A stretch of 64,000 nucleotides of DNA from positions 682,001 through 746,000 of the forward strand of contig NZ_QLLN01000002.1 of NCBI RefSeq assembly GCF_003259375.1, given 5' to 3'. A model generated the notes under the pieces. That model did no database searches and was not told the DNA's origin. It was given only the letters and a program-made list of their open reading frames with translations. The position numbers and the translations under genes were made by a program. How positions within the stretch are numbered: position 1 is the first letter of the stretch; each line of letters opens with the position of its first letter. This document shows, in pieces, positions 9,367 through 20,200 of the stretch. This DNA is from Arenibacter echinorum. Lineage in GTDB: Bacteria; Bacteroidota; Bacteroidia; Flavobacteriales; Flavobacteriaceae.

Positions 9367-10812
9367 ATGGCATATACAGAGGAAGAATTAAAGAAAGAAC
9401 TGGAGACCAAGGAGTATGAATATGGTTTCTATACAGATATAGAATCGGATACGTTTCCCAATGGATTAAATGAGGAAATTGTAATAGCTATTTCCAAGAA
9501 GAAGGAAGAACCCGAATGGATGACTTTATGGCGATTGGAATCCTTTAAAATCTGGAAGGAAATGGTGGAGCCCGAATGGGCAAATGTAAAATATAAAAAA
9601 CCCGATTTTCAGGCTATTTCCTATTATTCCGCACCCAATAAGAAACCGAAGTACGATAGTTTGGACGAGGTAGATCCGGAATTGCTGGACACCTTCAAAA
9701 AACTAGGTATTTCTTTGGACGAACAAAAGAAGCTGGCCGGAGTAGCTGTGGATATCGTTATGGATTCGGTATCTGTTGCAACTACCTTTAAAAAGACACT
9801 TGCAGAAAAGGGAATTATTTTTTGTTCCATTTCTGAGGCCATTAAGGAGCATTCAGAACTGGTCAAAAAGTATATAGGCTCTGTGGTTCCGCAAAAGGAT
9901 AATTTTTATGCGGCCCTTAACTCAGCGGTTTTTTCCGATGGGTCTTTCTGTTATATCCCAAAAGGCGTTCGCTGCCCTATGGAGCTTTCCACTTATTTTA
10001 GAATTAATCAAGCCGGAACTGGACAGTTCGAAAGAACCCTCGTAATTGCTGATGAAGGTAGTTATGTAAGTTACTTGGAAGGGTGTACCGCGCCTTCGCG
10101 TGATGAAAATCAGTTGCATGCTGCAGTGGTAGAGTTGATAGCATTGGATGATGCCGAAATAAAGTATTCCACGGTGCAAAACTGGTTTCCTGGAAATAAG
10201 GAAGGTAAGGGTGGTGTTTTCAATTTTGTAACCAAAAGAGGATTGTGTGAAAAGAATGCAAAAATTTCTTGGACGCAGGTTGAAACCGGTTCTGCAGTTA
10301 CTTGGAAATATCCTTCCTGTATTCTTAAAGGGGACAATTCTATTGGGGAATTCTATTCCATAGCTGTAACCAATAATTATCAACAAGCGGATACCGGTAC
10401 CAAAATGATCCATTTGGGAAAGAACACCAAGAGTACTATCATTTCGAAAGGAATCTCGGCCGGGAAGTCCCAAAACAGTTACCGTGGATTGGTACAGGTA
10501 AACAGTAGGGCGGATAATGCCAGAAACTTTTCCCAATGTGATTCCTTGCTAATGGGGAACGAATGTGGTGCACATACCTTTCCTTATATTGAAGTAAAGA
10601 ATAAAACTGCACAAATAGAACATGAGGCCACAACCAGTAAGATCGGGGAGGATCAGATATTCTATTGCAATCAGCGGGGTATAAATACTGAAAAGGCAAT
10701 TGCCCTGATCGTAAATGGTTTTAGTAAGGAAGTACTGAATAAATTACCAATGGAATTTGCGGTGGAAGCCCAAAAATTATTGGAAATAAGTTTAGAGGGA
10801 TCTGTAGGATAA
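9367..10812 (+). CDS. sufB: Fe-S cluster assembly scaffold subunit SufB
   Basis: SufB is the scaffold subunit of the SufBCD complex on which new Fe-S clusters are built. The 481-residue length is normal, and the protein has the beta-helix core and the late conserved segment [15 protein letters not shown] with its cysteine, followed by [13 protein letters not shown]. It is separated from sufA by about 100 nt and from sufC by about 130 nt, so these gaps may hold extra RNA signals, but I found no terminator in them. It acts in the cytoplasm with the ATPase SufC and with SufD. Confidence 0.96.
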   Translation: MAYTEEELKKELETKEYEYGFYTDIESDTFPNGLNEEIVIAISKKKEEPEWMTLWRLESFKIWKEMVEPEWANVKYKKPDFQAISYYSAPNKKPKYDSLDEVDPELLDTFKKLGISLDEQKKLAGVAVDIVMDSVSVATTFKKTLAEKGIIFCSISEAIKEHSELVKKYIGSVVPQKDNFYAALNSAVFSDGSFCYIPKGVRCPMELSTYFRINQAGTGQFERTLVIADEGSYVSYLEGCTAPSRDENQLHAAVVELIALDDAEIKYSTVQNWFPGNKEGKGGVFNFVTKRGLCEKNAKISWTQVETGSAVTWKYPSCILKGDNSIGEFYSIAVTNNYQQADTGTKMIHLGKNTKSTIISKGISAGKSQNSYRGLVQVNSRADNARNFSQCDSLLMGNECGAHTFPYIEVKNKTAQIEHEATTSKIGEDQIFYCNQRGINTEKAIALIVNGFSKEVLNKLPMEFAVEAQKLLEISLEGSVG

Positions 10813-10945
10813 CAGAAATTTCTTATATGGCTAGTTAAGAATAATAAATAAAGGAAAAACACTACTGTTTCTTTAAACATAAAGAGAAGATTTTAATAAA
10901 ATGCCGAAGGCGCCCAATTATTTTAAATAATTAGAATTAAGAACA

Positions 10946-11698
10946 ATGCTGAAAATCAACAACTTACACGCTAGAGTAGAGGATAAGGAGATATTAAAAG
11001 GAATAAACCTAACGGTTAATGCAGGTGAAGTACATGCCATTATGGGACCAAATGGCTCAGGTAAAAGCACCTTGGCTGCTGTAATCGCCGGGAAAGAAGA
11101 ATTTGAGGTTACCGAAGGGGAGGTGTTTTTGGAAGGAGAAAACCTGGAAGACACATCACCTGAGGACAGGGCACACAAGGGAATATTTCTATCCTTTCAG
11201 TATCCAGTGGAAATTCCTGGAGTATCTGTTACCAACTTCATGAAAACAGCCATCAATGAGTCTAGAAAGGCCAAAGGATTGGAAGATATGCCAGCGAAGG
11301 ATATGTTGAAATTGATCCGTGAGAAATCGGAAATGTTGGAGATTGACAGGAAATTTTTGTCGCGCTCTTTGAACGAAGGCTTTTCCGGAGGAGAGAAAAA
11401 GCGTAACGAGATTTTCCAAATGGCCATGTTGGAGCCCAAATTGGCCATTTTGGATGAAACTGATTCCGGATTGGATATTGATGCCTTACGTATCGTGGCC
11501 AATGGGGTAAATAAATTAAAGAGCAAGGATAACGCTGTCATAGTTATTACCCACTACCAACGTTTGTTGGAATACATAGTACCTGATTTTGTGCACGTGT
11601 TGCACAATGGAAAGATCGTAAAATCGGGCACTAAGGATCTTGCATTGGAATTGGAAGAAAAAGGATATGATTGGTTGAAACAGGAGACTGTTATATAA
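10946..11698 (+). CDS. sufC: Fe-S cluster assembly ATPase SufC
   Basis: A 250-residue ABC-type ATPase that powers conformational change in the SufBCD scaffold. Walker A is GPNGSGKST, the signature is SGGEKKRNE, and Walker B is AILDETDSGLD. The signature and the absence of membrane segments fit soluble SufC rather than a transporter. It lies between sufB and sufD; the 72-nt gap to sufD contains a 7-bp tandem repeat described separately. Confidence 0.97.
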   Translation: MLKINNLHARVEDKEILKGINLTVNAGEVHAIMGPNGSGKSTLAAVIAGKEEFEVTEGEVFLEGENLEDTSPEDRAHKGIFLSFQYPVEIPGVSVTNFMKTAINESRKAKGLEDMPAKDMLKLIREKSEMLEIDRKFLSRSLNEGFSGGEKKRNEIFQMAMLEPKLAILDETDSGLDIDALRIVANGVNKLKSKDNAVIVITHYQRLLEYIVPDFVHVLHNGKIVKSGTKDLALELEEKGYDWLKQETVI

Positions 11699-11733
11699 AT
11701 GAGTTGGCAGTATTCACTGCACAGTTGGCAAAG

Positions 11734-11766
11734 CTGAATACTGAATACTGAATACTGAATACTGAA
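11734..11766 (+). repeat. 7-bp tandem repeat before sufD
   Basis: CTGAATA is repeated four times in full plus CTGAA, ending 4 nt before the sufD ATG. An upstream CAGTATTCA (11708-11716) is the reverse complement of repeat sequence TGAATACTG, so the leader could fold into alternative hairpins over the sufD start. Confidence 0.9.
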
Positions 11767-11770
11767 AAAG

Positions 11771-13087
11771 ATGGATTTAAAAGAAAAATTAGTTTCCTCA
11801 TTCTTGGCTTTTGAAAATGGTGTGGATGTAGATCATCCCGTACACGATATACGATCGGAGGCCATCAAGAATTTTGAGACAAAGGGGTTTCCCACCAAAA
11901 AGGAGGAGGCCTGGAAATATACTTCCTTAAATACACTACAGAAAATAGATTTCAGCATCTTTCCAAAAAAGGAGAGTATGTTGGAATACAGGGATGTAAA
12001 AAAATATTTTCTTCATGAAATAGATACCTTCAAAATTGTTTTTGTAGATGGGGTATACAGTTCCTTTTTATCAGAGACTACCCATGACGGTGTAGATGTG
12101 TGTTTAATGAGCTCTGCCTTGAACAAACCTATGTACAAGCAGATAATAGATGTTTATTTTAATAAAATAGCATCTAAGGATGATTCCTTGACCTCATTGA
12201 ATACCGCATTCAGCAAAGAAGGGGCATATATTTATATTCCCAAAAATAAGATTCCAAAAAAGCCTATAGAGATCGTTCATTTTTCAACTGGCAATGAAGC
12301 TGCACTGTTATTACAGCCTAGAAATTTGATTATTGCAGAGGAAAATGCAGAAATGCAGATTATAGAACGCCATCAGAGCCTAACGGCGAATGAAGTGTTT
12401 ACCAACTCGGTAACCGAGATTTTTGCGGCCAAGAATTCCAACGTGGATTATTATAAGGTGCAGAACGATTTAACCACCGCCTCGCTGATAGATAATACGT
12501 ATATTGATCAGAAAGATGGCAGTGTTGTAAATGTTCACACGTTTTCTTTTGGGGGTAAACTGACCCGTAACAATCTTAATTTCTACCAAAATGGGGAACG
12601 TATAGATTCTACCATGAAGGGGGTTACCATTATTGAAGAAAAGCAGCATGTGGATCATCATACTTTGGTGCACCATATTCAGCCCAACTGCGAAAGCCAC
12701 CAGGATTATAAAGGTATTTATGGAGAAAATGCCACAGGGGTTTTCAACGGGAAGATTATTGTGGACAAGATTGCCCAAAAGACCAATGCATTTCAGCAAA
12801 ACAATAATATTTTGGTTAGTGATAAGGCTACTATCAATACAAAACCGCAATTGGAGATTTTTGCAGATGATGTAAAATGTTCCCATGGTTGTACCATAGG
12901 CCAATTGGATGAGGAGGCCTTATTTTACCTTCAGTCCAGGGGAATTCCAAAAAAAGAAGCAAGGGCCTTACTTATGTATGCCTTTGCCAATAACGTATTG
13001 GAAAGTGTACGGATCCCGGAACTTAAAGTGAGGATCAATAAGCTGATCGCCAACAAATTGGGGGTTCGTTTAGGATTCGACCTATAA
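11771..13087 (+). CDS. sufD: Fe-S cluster assembly subunit SufD
   Basis: A 438-residue partner of SufB with the shared beta-helix core and the conserved C-terminal segment around KCSHGCTIGQLDEEALFYL. The N-terminal helical part includes KKEEAWKYTSL, which is typical of SufD. SufD helps acquire iron and stabilises the SufBC2D complex. The gene follows sufC and is followed by sufS after 40 nt. The start is set by the ATG just after the tandem repeat. Confidence 0.95.
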   Translation: MDLKEKLVSSFLAFENGVDVDHPVHDIRSEAIKNFETKGFPTKKEEAWKYTSLNTLQKIDFSIFPKKESMLEYRDVKKYFLHEIDTFKIVFVDGVYSSFLSETTHDGVDVCLMSSALNKPMYKQIIDVYFNKIASKDDSLTSLNTAFSKEGAYIYIPKNKIPKKPIEIVHFSTGNEAALLLQPRNLIIAEENAEMQIIERHQSLTANEVFTNSVTEIFAAKNSNVDYYKVQNDLTTASLIDNTYIDQKDGSVVNVHTFSFGGKLTRNNLNFYQNGERIDSTMKGVTIIEEKQHVDHHTLVHHIQPNCESHQDYKGIYGENATGVFNGKIIVDKIAQKTNAFQQNNNILVSDKATINTKPQLEIFADDVKCSHGCTIGQLDEEALFYLQSRGIPKKEARALLMYAFANNVLESVRIPELKVRINKLIANKLGVRLGFDL

Positions 13088-13127
13088 AATCTTTGTTCAA
13101 CCCTATTCCCGTCATTGAATTTTTATC

Positions 13128-14354
13128 ATGATACAAACTGTTCTAGATATATTAAGTATACGAAAGGACTTTCCAATACTAAATAGAAAAGTCAATGGGT
13201 ATCCCTTGGTGTATTTGGACAATGCCGCTACCTCCCAGACTCCGCAAAAGGTTATAGATACCATTGTGGATTATTACAGTAGGTACAATGCAAATATCCA
13301 CAGAGGGGTACATACCCTATCACAAGAGGCAACGGATGTTTACGAACAGGCTAGGCAGAAAATACAGAAGCATTTTAATGCTGCCAAGCCTCATGAAATT
13401 ATTTTTACCTCAGGAACAACCCATGGTATAAATTTAGTGGCCAATGGTTTTGCCTCTTCCTTAAAAAAGGGGGATGAGATTATTGTTTCTTCCTTGGAAC
13501 ACCACTCCAATATTGTGCCTTGGCAAATGCTTTGTGAACGTACCGGGGCTGTTTTAAAGGTGATTCCAATGGGTTTGGATGGTAAATTGATTATGGAGGA
13601 ATACCACAAATTATTGTCCCAACGCACCAAATTGGTGTTCTGTAACCATGTTTCCAACGCCCTGGGGACTATTAATCCTATAGAGGAAATTGTAGGGGCT
13701 GCCCATAGTGTAGGTGCTGCGGTCCTGATAGACGGTGCGCAAGCAGCTCCGCACATAAAGGCCGATGTACAAAAATTGGATGTGGATTTTTATGTGGTTT
13801 CCGCCCATAAAATGTGCGGTCCCACTGGAGTAGGAATGTTATATGGAAAAGAGGAGTGGTTAAATAAATTACCTCCTTATCAAGGTGGGGGCGAAATGAT
13901 TGCCGAGGTAACTTTTGAAAAAACAACCTATGCCGATCTTCCCCATAAGTTTGAGGCAGGTACCCCAAATATTTGTGGAGGTATTGCCTTTGGTGCTGCC
14001 TTGGACTATATGAATGCTATCGGATTTGATGCCATTGCCCAATACGAACACGAGCTATTGGAATATGCTACCAAAGAACTTCTGGCAATAGAGGGACTAA
14101 AAATTTACGGGGATTTAAAAGAAAAGACGGCCGTTATTTCGTTTAACATTGAAGGGCTTCACCCTTATGATATTGGGAGCATTTTGGATAAGTTGGGGGT
14201 AGCCGTAAGGACGGGGCATCATTGTGCACAGCCCATTATGGATTTTTATAAAATTCCTGGTACGGTAAGGGCAAGTTTTAGTTTTTACAATACCAAGGAA
14301 GAAGTGGATATATTGGTGGCAAGCGTAAAGAGGGCAAAAACAATGCTTTCTTAA
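13128..14354 (+). CDS. sufS: Cysteine desulfurase SufS
   Basis: A PLP enzyme that takes sulfur from L-cysteine and passes it as a persulfide to SufE. The PLP lysine is Lys228 in SAHKMCGPTG, and the sulfur-carrying cysteine is Cys366 in RTGHHCAQP; this short active-site loop marks group II (SufS) desulfurases. The 408-residue length is normal. It lies between sufD and sufE, and a separate promoter for sufE lies in the following gap. Confidence 0.96.
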   Translation: MIQTVLDILSIRKDFPILNRKVNGYPLVYLDNAATSQTPQKVIDTIVDYYSRYNANIHRGVHTLSQEATDVYEQARQKIQKHFNAAKPHEIIFTSGTTHGINLVANGFASSLKKGDEIIVSSLEHHSNIVPWQMLCERTGAVLKVIPMGLDGKLIMEEYHKLLSQRTKLVFCNHVSNALGTINPIEEIVGAAHSVGAAVLIDGAQAAPHIKADVQKLDVDFYVVSAHKMCGPTGVGMLYGKEEWLNKLPPYQGGGEMIAEVTFEKTTYADLPHKFEAGTPNICGGIAFGAALDYMNAIGFDAIAQYEHELLEYATKELLAIEGLKIYGDLKEKTAVISFNIEGLHPYDIGSILDKLGVAVRTGHHCAQPIMDFYKIPGTVRASFSFYNTKEEVDILVASVKRAKTMLS

Positions 14355-14387
14355 CTACATTGGGTTAGTTTTCAATCTTTTAAATTA

Positions 14388-14418
14388 TTGATAAGCAAAA
14401 TTACTTGTTGTATTTTTG
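14388..14418 (+). promoter_or_regulatory. Putative internal promoter before sufE
   Basis: TTG (14388-14390) and the exact -7 box TATTTTTG (14411-14418) are spaced by 20 nt, the best complete -33/-7 pair in the window. It would allow sufE, sufT and DUF2480 to be transcribed apart from sufABCDS. Confidence 0.6.
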
Positions 14419-14460
14419 CTGGGAATTGTTACCATTATAAAGTGGGCACAAAATTTAGAT

Positions 14461-14883
14461 ATGAGTATAAAGGAAATACAAGAGGAGATTGTTGATGAAT
14501 TTTCCATGTTCGAGGATTGGATGCAGCGCTATGAATATATGATAGAGCTTGGAAAATCGCTTCCGATGATCAAGGAGCAATATAAGACAGAGGATAATAT
14601 AATAAAGGGCTGTCAGAGCAAGGTTTGGGTTCATGCTGAATTGGAAGGCGATAAATTGGTTTTTACGGCCGATAGTGATGCCATTATTACCAAAGGCATC
14701 ATTGCTATTTTGATCAGGGCCTTTAGCAATCAAAAACCTAAGGATATTATAGAGGCAGATACCGGTTTTATTGATGAAATTGGCCTAAAGGAACATCTAT
14801 CACCTACCAGGGCTAACGGTTTGGTAAGTATGATAAAACAATTGAAGTTGTATGCCGTGGCATACCAAACACAATTAAATTAA
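14461..14883 (+). CDS. sufE: Sulfur transfer protein SufE
   Basis: A 140-residue sulfur acceptor that stimulates SufS and delivers sulfur to SufB. The acceptor cysteine is Cys51 in IKGCQSKVW, the same motif as in characterised SufE proteins. The frame is open further upstream to a TTG at 14416, but that start would overlap the likely promoter, so I choose the ATG at 14461. It lies directly downstream of sufS in the SUF operon. Confidence 0.94.
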   Translation: MSIKEIQEEIVDEFSMFEDWMQRYEYMIELGKSLPMIKEQYKTEDNIIKGCQSKVWVHAELEGDKLVFTADSDAIITKGIIAILIRAFSNQKPKDIIEADTGFIDEIGLKEHLSPTRANGLVSMIKQLKLYAVAYQTQLN

Positions 14884-14943
14884 TTTCCTTTATTGGGGGA
14901 TTTATTGGATAAAGCCTTTGTGCAAACCATAAAGATTAAAATA

Positions 14944-15276
14944 ATGAGCGAAGAAATAGAAACTATAGACACCCAGGAATTGGGCGAAAAAATAGTAAGG
15001 GTCCTAAAAACAATTTATGATCCTGAAATACCTGTGGATATCTATGAATTAGGGTTAATTTATGATGTTTTCGTCAATGAGGACAATGAAGTTAAGATCT
15101 TGATGACCTTGACCTCCCCTAATTGTCCGGTTGCGGAGTCGCTACCAATGGAAGTGGAAGAAAAGGTTAAGTCCATCGACGAACTTAAGGATGTTGAGGT
15201 AGAAATAACTTTCGACCCACCTTGGACACAAGAATTAATGAGCGAGGAAGCCAAATTGGAACTAGGAATGCTATAG
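14944..15276 (+). CDS. sufT: SufT-like / MIP18-family Fe-S maturation protein (DUF59)
   Basis: A 110-residue DUF59 protein related to PaaD, SufT and eukaryotic CIA2/MIP18, which take part in Fe-S protein maturation. Family motifs are YDPEIPVDIYELGLIYD near the N-terminus and LTSPNCPVAESLP with the conserved cysteine. The frame is open to a TTG at 14893, but the ATG at 14944 gives the usual compact start. It follows sufE in the SUF operon, which supports a role in cluster delivery. The name sufT is by family and position; the exact client proteins are unknown. Confidence 0.88.
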   Translation: MSEEIETIDTQELGEKIVRVLKTIYDPEIPVDIYELGLIYDVFVNEDNEVKILMTLTSPNCPVAESLPMEVEEKVKSIDELKDVEVEITFDPPWTQELMSEEAKLELGML

Positions 15277-15374
15277 TTAGGGCTTCTGATTTTATTTGCG
15301 ATTGGTGATGAGATATTATCATGTAAACAATCGGAATTGCCGAAATTAATCCAATATTGCAAAACTGAAAATTT

Positions 15375-15878
15375 ATGTCTGATATTATAAATCGTGTCTC
15401 ACAAAGCAAATTGGTAACCTTTAATCTTGAGGACTACTATTCCAAGGGGAACAGGGTGGTTCTGGATATTAAGGATTGGTTGTTTGAAGGTTTAATTCTC
15501 AGGGAAAAGGATTTTAGGACTCAATTGGAGGATTGTGATTGGAGTCAATTCCAAGATTGTTATGTGGCTTTAAGCTGTTCTACCGATGCCATAATACCTG
15601 GTTGGGCGTATATGCTTATTTCCACCAAATTACAGCCCTACGCCAAGAAAATCATTATAGGGGATTTGGAAATGCTGGAATCCTCACTCTATCAATCCGT
15701 AATAGAAAATTTAGATGTGTCCGAATTTGTGGACAAACCCGTTATTATCAAGGGTTGTTCCAACAAACCTGTACCTGCAAATGCTTATTTGTGGGCAACT
15801 ACTAAGATTCAATCGGTAGCAAAAAGTGTAATGTATGGAGAAGCCTGCTCTTCAGTACCGCTATTTAAGGCAAAATAA
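15375..15878 (+). CDS. DUF2480 family protein
   Basis: A 167-residue protein that I recognise as the Bacteroidetes family DUF2480; no function is known. It contains several cysteines, in DCYVALSCSTD, IKGCSNKP and GEACSS, which might bind metal or a cluster. There is no signal peptide or membrane segment, so it is likely cytoplasmic. Its place at the end of the SUF operon suggests an Fe-S link, but this is context only. Confidence 0.8.
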   Translation: MSDIINRVSQSKLVTFNLEDYYSKGNRVVLDIKDWLFEGLILREKDFRTQLEDCDWSQFQDCYVALSCSTDAIIPGWAYMLISTKLQPYAKKIIIGDLEMLESSLYQSVIENLDVSEFVDKPVIIKGCSNKPVPANAYLWATTKIQSVAKSVMYGEACSSVPLFKAK

Positions 15879-15915
15879 CGGTCAATATCTTTCCTACAAT
15901 TAATTCAACATTCCT

Positions 15916-15923
15916 TATTTTTG
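15916..15923 (+). promoter_or_regulatory. Putative -7 box of the DUF3078 gene
   Basis: An exact TATTTTTG match 28 nt before the ATG at 15951, so the DUF3078 gene probably has its own promoter. No clear -33 TTG. Confidence 0.5.
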
Positions 15924-15950
15924 CACTACTATAAATAAACATTAACTATT

Positions 15951-16883
15951 ATGAGGAAAATTGTATTAGCGATAGTCGCTTTGTTGGCTATGAACATCAC
16001 TGTTGCCCAAACTTTGGAGGAATTAAAGGCGGAAAAAGCCAGTAAAAAGGATTCCATTTCAGCGATCCAAGGAAGGGTAGACGCCATTCAAGGTAAAATT
16101 AACGCCATTCCTGGGTGGAAAAAGGGTGCTTTTGGGACCATTGGTGCCAGTCTTTCCGGATTTAATAATTGGTATTCCAAAGGTACTCCAAATTCCAGTG
16201 CTGGGAATATCGGCATTACCACCAATGCCTTTGCCAATCTTAATCAACCAAAATTTTTCTGGAGAAATTCGTTGAATATCAATCTTGGGTGGGTAAAAAT
16301 AGATGACAAGGATATTGATACCGATGATGATAGTTTTCGTTCGGCTACAGATGTTTTTAATATAACCTCATTATACGGTCAGAAACTGAGCGAGAAATTC
16401 GCTATTTCCACCCTAGGGGAATATAGGACAACAATTATAGATAATTTTAATGACCCCGGGTATTTGGATTTGGGGGTTGGAGCAACTTGGACCCCTATTG
16501 CAGATTTGGTAGTGGTTATTCATCCCTTAAACTACAACTTTGTTTTTAGTAGTGAGGATACTGTGTTCGAATCATCATTAGGTGCTAAGATAGTAGCCGA
16601 CTATACTAAAAAATTGGGCCACGTTAATTTTAAAACCAATCTATCCCTGTTTCAAAGCTATAAGAGTGCGGATTATTCCAACTGGACATGGACCAACTCT
16701 TTTGGATATACTTTATGGAAGGGAATTGGTCTAGGTTTTGAATTTGGTCTAAGAAACAACAGACAGGAAGCCCTAAGCTATGCCATTGATAATCTTGATG
16801 TGGGCGACCCCACGCCTACTTTTGATTCCATAGACAATGATCTGCAGACTTATTGGCTATTTGGATTAAATTATTCGTTCTAA
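15951..16883 (+). CDS. DUF3078 domain protein, predicted outer-membrane beta-barrel
   Basis: A 310-residue exported protein with a clear signal peptide (about 20 residues, ending VAQ). A short coiled-coil-like stretch follows (residues 20-50, with repeated DSISAIQGRVDAIQGKI-type spacing). The rest alternates polar and aromatic residues and ends in LNYSF, an aromatic C-terminus typical of outer-membrane beta-barrels. It matches the Bacteroidetes family DUF3078. The function is unknown. It follows the SUF genes but has its own promoter box, and a strong terminator ends the unit. Confidence 0.82.
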   Translation: MRKIVLAIVALLAMNITVAQTLEELKAEKASKKDSISAIQGRVDAIQGKINAIPGWKKGAFGTIGASLSGFNNWYSKGTPNSSAGNIGITTNAFANLNQPKFFWRNSLNINLGWVKIDDKDIDTDDDSFRSATDVFNITSLYGQKLSEKFAISTLGEYRTTIIDNFNDPGYLDLGVGATWTPIADLVVVIHPLNYNFVFSSEDTVFESSLGAKIVADYTKKLGHVNFKTNLSLFQSYKSADYSNWTWTNSFGYTLWKGIGLGFEFGLRNNRQEALSYAIDNLDVGDPTPTFDSIDNDLQTYWLFGLNYSF

Positions 16884-16911
16884 AAATTGATATCGATTAG
16901 CATAAAAAAAT

Positions 16912-16939
16912 AAAAAGGCCCTCATAGAGGGCCTTTTTT
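16912..16939 (+). terminator. Intrinsic terminator after the suf/DUF3078 unit
   Basis: AAAAAGGCCCTC pairs perfectly with GAGGGCCTTTTT around a 3-nt loop, followed directly by T residues. Confidence 0.93.
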
Positions 16940-17246
16940 GCAAAGTAGGATTTGTCAATTTTGGTTAGGCGATATATATTTTAAATTCCTGTTAGGATAA
17001 GACGTCTTATGCTTGTGCAGCTAAAATATAAAGAAGTTGATCGGCAAATAAATTTTTGTTGTAAACCATTAAAATTGTCTTGTGAATTAGCTATTGGTTG
17101 AGGTAAGGCCTTTTAAAAAGCCAATTTTGGGATCGTATTCATACAATTAGGAACTATAGTCTTAATGTAGCTGATCCCACAATTATAATTTTGATTGCGG
17201 GTGGAAACCTTAATTTTCGATATCTTGTAAGTATAATTCGACGGAG
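16940..17246 (+). other. Leader region of the hybrid regulator gene
   Basis: It contains a 14-nt perfect palindrome (16997-17010, ATAAGACGTCTTAT) and an exact -7 box TAATTTTG at 17186-17193, 53 nt before the ATG. No gene was seen. Confidence 0.5.
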
Positions 17247-20200
17247 ATGAAAAAGCTTATTCTCCCCCTTTTATTATTTTATTCCTTTTTTGTGCTTTCG
17301 CAGAAAGAAGAGGATGGCCTTCAATTGGGAAATATCCCTATAGAAAATTATAATCAAAAACAATATTCGGCACATCATCAAAACTGGTTTATTACCCAAG
17401 ATCAAACGGGTTTTATTTATGCAGCCAATGGCGAAGGCATACTGGAATTTGATGGCGCCTCATGGAGATTGATCGCTTTTCCTGGCTTAAGGGCAGTACG
17501 GACCGTAGTCGTTGATCAGAACAATGTAAAATGGGTTGGGGGAGACAGGGAATTGGGCTATTTGGCTCCTGACTCCTTAGGAACATTAAAATATAAGTCA
17601 ATAAAGGAAAAGATTCCGGAATCCCATCCCTTAACGGCAAATATATGGCAGATCTTTCTAGAAGGGGACCGTGTTATTTTTGCATCGGACAATACACTTT
17701 ATAGTTTTAAAAACGGCTTATTTAAGGTGATATCACATCCAGGGACTGGTGCTATTTACAGGGAATATCAGGTCCATGGAAAAGTGTATGTCAGTATTAT
17801 AGGCGAGGGGATGTTCTTCCTAAAAGGGGATGAGTTGGAACTAATGCCAGGAGGTGAATTTTTCAAAAATGTCAGGGCGACGGTTGCCCTTCCTTTTGGA
17901 AAGGACTCCGTACTTTTTGTTAGTAAAGGCGCAGGGATGTACCTGTACAATGGGACAACCATAACTAAAATGTCCAATGAAATTGAGCCTTATCTAGACG
18001 AAAATCTTCTGTATGCGGGGCAAAGATTAACCAGGTCAACCTATGCATTCGCTACCCTTAGAGGGGGTGTAATAGTTATGGATGATAAGGGCAAACATAT
18101 CAGGAATATTACTGAAAATGACGGTATTGCCAACAATCAGGTCCATGCCATGACCGTGGATAGAGAGGGCGCCCTTTGGCTGGCACATCAAACAGGCATT
18201 TCCAAAGTAGCACTTCAGCTTCCCTATACCTATTACGATAATCGAAATGGACTTGAGGGTACTGTTTCCAGTATTGTCAAACATAAAGGCAGGTTATATG
18301 TAGGCACATATAGCGGACTTTATGTGTTCGATGGCCAGATTCGGTCCAATCAGCCTAAATTTCAAAAGATTGATGGGATTACATCTGGTTGTTTCTCCTT
18401 GCTCTCTAGGGAAGGGGAACTTTTTGCCGCTTCGGCAAATGGGGTTTTTACAATATCGGAAAAAGGGGTTCTTCAAGTAAGTAATTTGCCTGGATGCAGG
18501 GCCTTGGGCCTTTCAAAATTGAATTCCGATAGAATTTTTATTGGACACCTGCACGGATTGTCCAGTATTAGATATATTGGCGGCGAATGGCTGGCAGAAA
18601 ATGATTTAGGGCAAATAAAAGATGATATATTCTCTATAACCCCCGATGAAAATGGAGATCTTTGGTTGGGTACATCCCTTAGCCCTATTCTTAAAGTTGA
18701 ATTTCAGGGCTCAGAAAATTCGAATTCTGATCTTGATATTGAAAATCTCTCGGTAGAACGATACACCGAAGGAATACCAGAGGGCTCTACTAATGTTTGG
18801 AGGGTTGACGAAGAATTATTTGTGACCACCGATGGAGTAGGTGGACCCTTGTATAAGTTGGATCCAAGCTCTAAAGTCTTTCTTCCTGAAAAGGAATTTG
18901 GAAAAAAGTTTGGTCTGGATTCCCTATATATTTATCCTCGGGCCTACCAAAATAAAGGACAATATATTTTACTGGAATCCAAACCGGTACAAGGAAAGGT
19001 TTTCAGATTTACGGCTTCCATAAATGGTAATGGAACGTTTGATGTCCAAAGATTTTATGATGAAGCTATAAGAAGTACCACTGACACCCATCTTTTTTGG
19101 GAGGATGAAAATCACATTTGGTCCGGGGGAGAAAGTATGTACAAGTATGATTTAAATAACAAATATAATTTTAAAGACCTTTTTCATACCTATGTTCGCA
19201 AAGTTACGGTTGGAAATGATTCCATAATCTATGGTGGGGATCCATCGATTCATCCTAATACAGTTCTTAATTATTCCAATTTTGGGATAAGGTTTGAATT
19301 CGCGTCCCTAACAAGTCAGCCTGAGGCCAACACCTATCAATATAACCTATTGGGTTTTGACGGGAGATGGTCCGAATGGTCCTATGAAAAGCAAAAAGAT
19401 TACACCAATCTCCCAGAAGGGGATTACAGCTTCCTGGTCAGATCGCGGAATATTTATGGAGATATAGGTCAAGTGAATACTTTCGATTTTATTATACTCC
19501 CTCCTTGGTATAGGACCTGGTGGGCCTATCTACTTTATTTGGTTCTTTTTGTAGGCTTTCTTTGGATAATTTTGCAATTACGCTCCCGCCAATTAAAGGT
19601 TCGTAACGAGGCTTTGGAGAAACTGATAGAAGTAAGGACAGCTGAAGTTCAACATCAGGCCAACCAGCTAAAAATACAGGCTGAGAAATTACTGGATTTG
19701 GACAGGGCAAAATCGCGTTTCTTTGCCAATATTTCACATGAATTCCGTACACCACTTACCCTTATAAAAGGGCCTATAGAGCAGTTGGAACAGAATTTTG
19801 ACCAAAAATTAAGTATGGAAACGGTAAGGATGATCCGTAGGAATGCCAATCGCCTGCTAAACATGGTCAACCAACTCTTGGACCTGTCTAAAATTGACGA
19901 AGGAAGTTTAAAACTGTCACCCACCGAGGGGGACGTATTCAAATGTCTTAGGGCGGCAGTCTCGTCCTTTAATTCTCATGCAGCTCAACGCAATATTGAC
20001 TATAGGGTAAGAATACCAACTAATTTGCTTTGGGCTTCATTTGATCGTGATAAACTGGAAAACATAGTGTACAACCTTTTGGGAAATGCCTTTAAATTTT
20101 CTGATAATGGTTCAGAAATTTCCTTTGTTGCAGATTATTATGCAAATAATCTGCAAATACAGGTATCCGATACCGGGTTGGGAATTCCAGCAGAAAGGTT

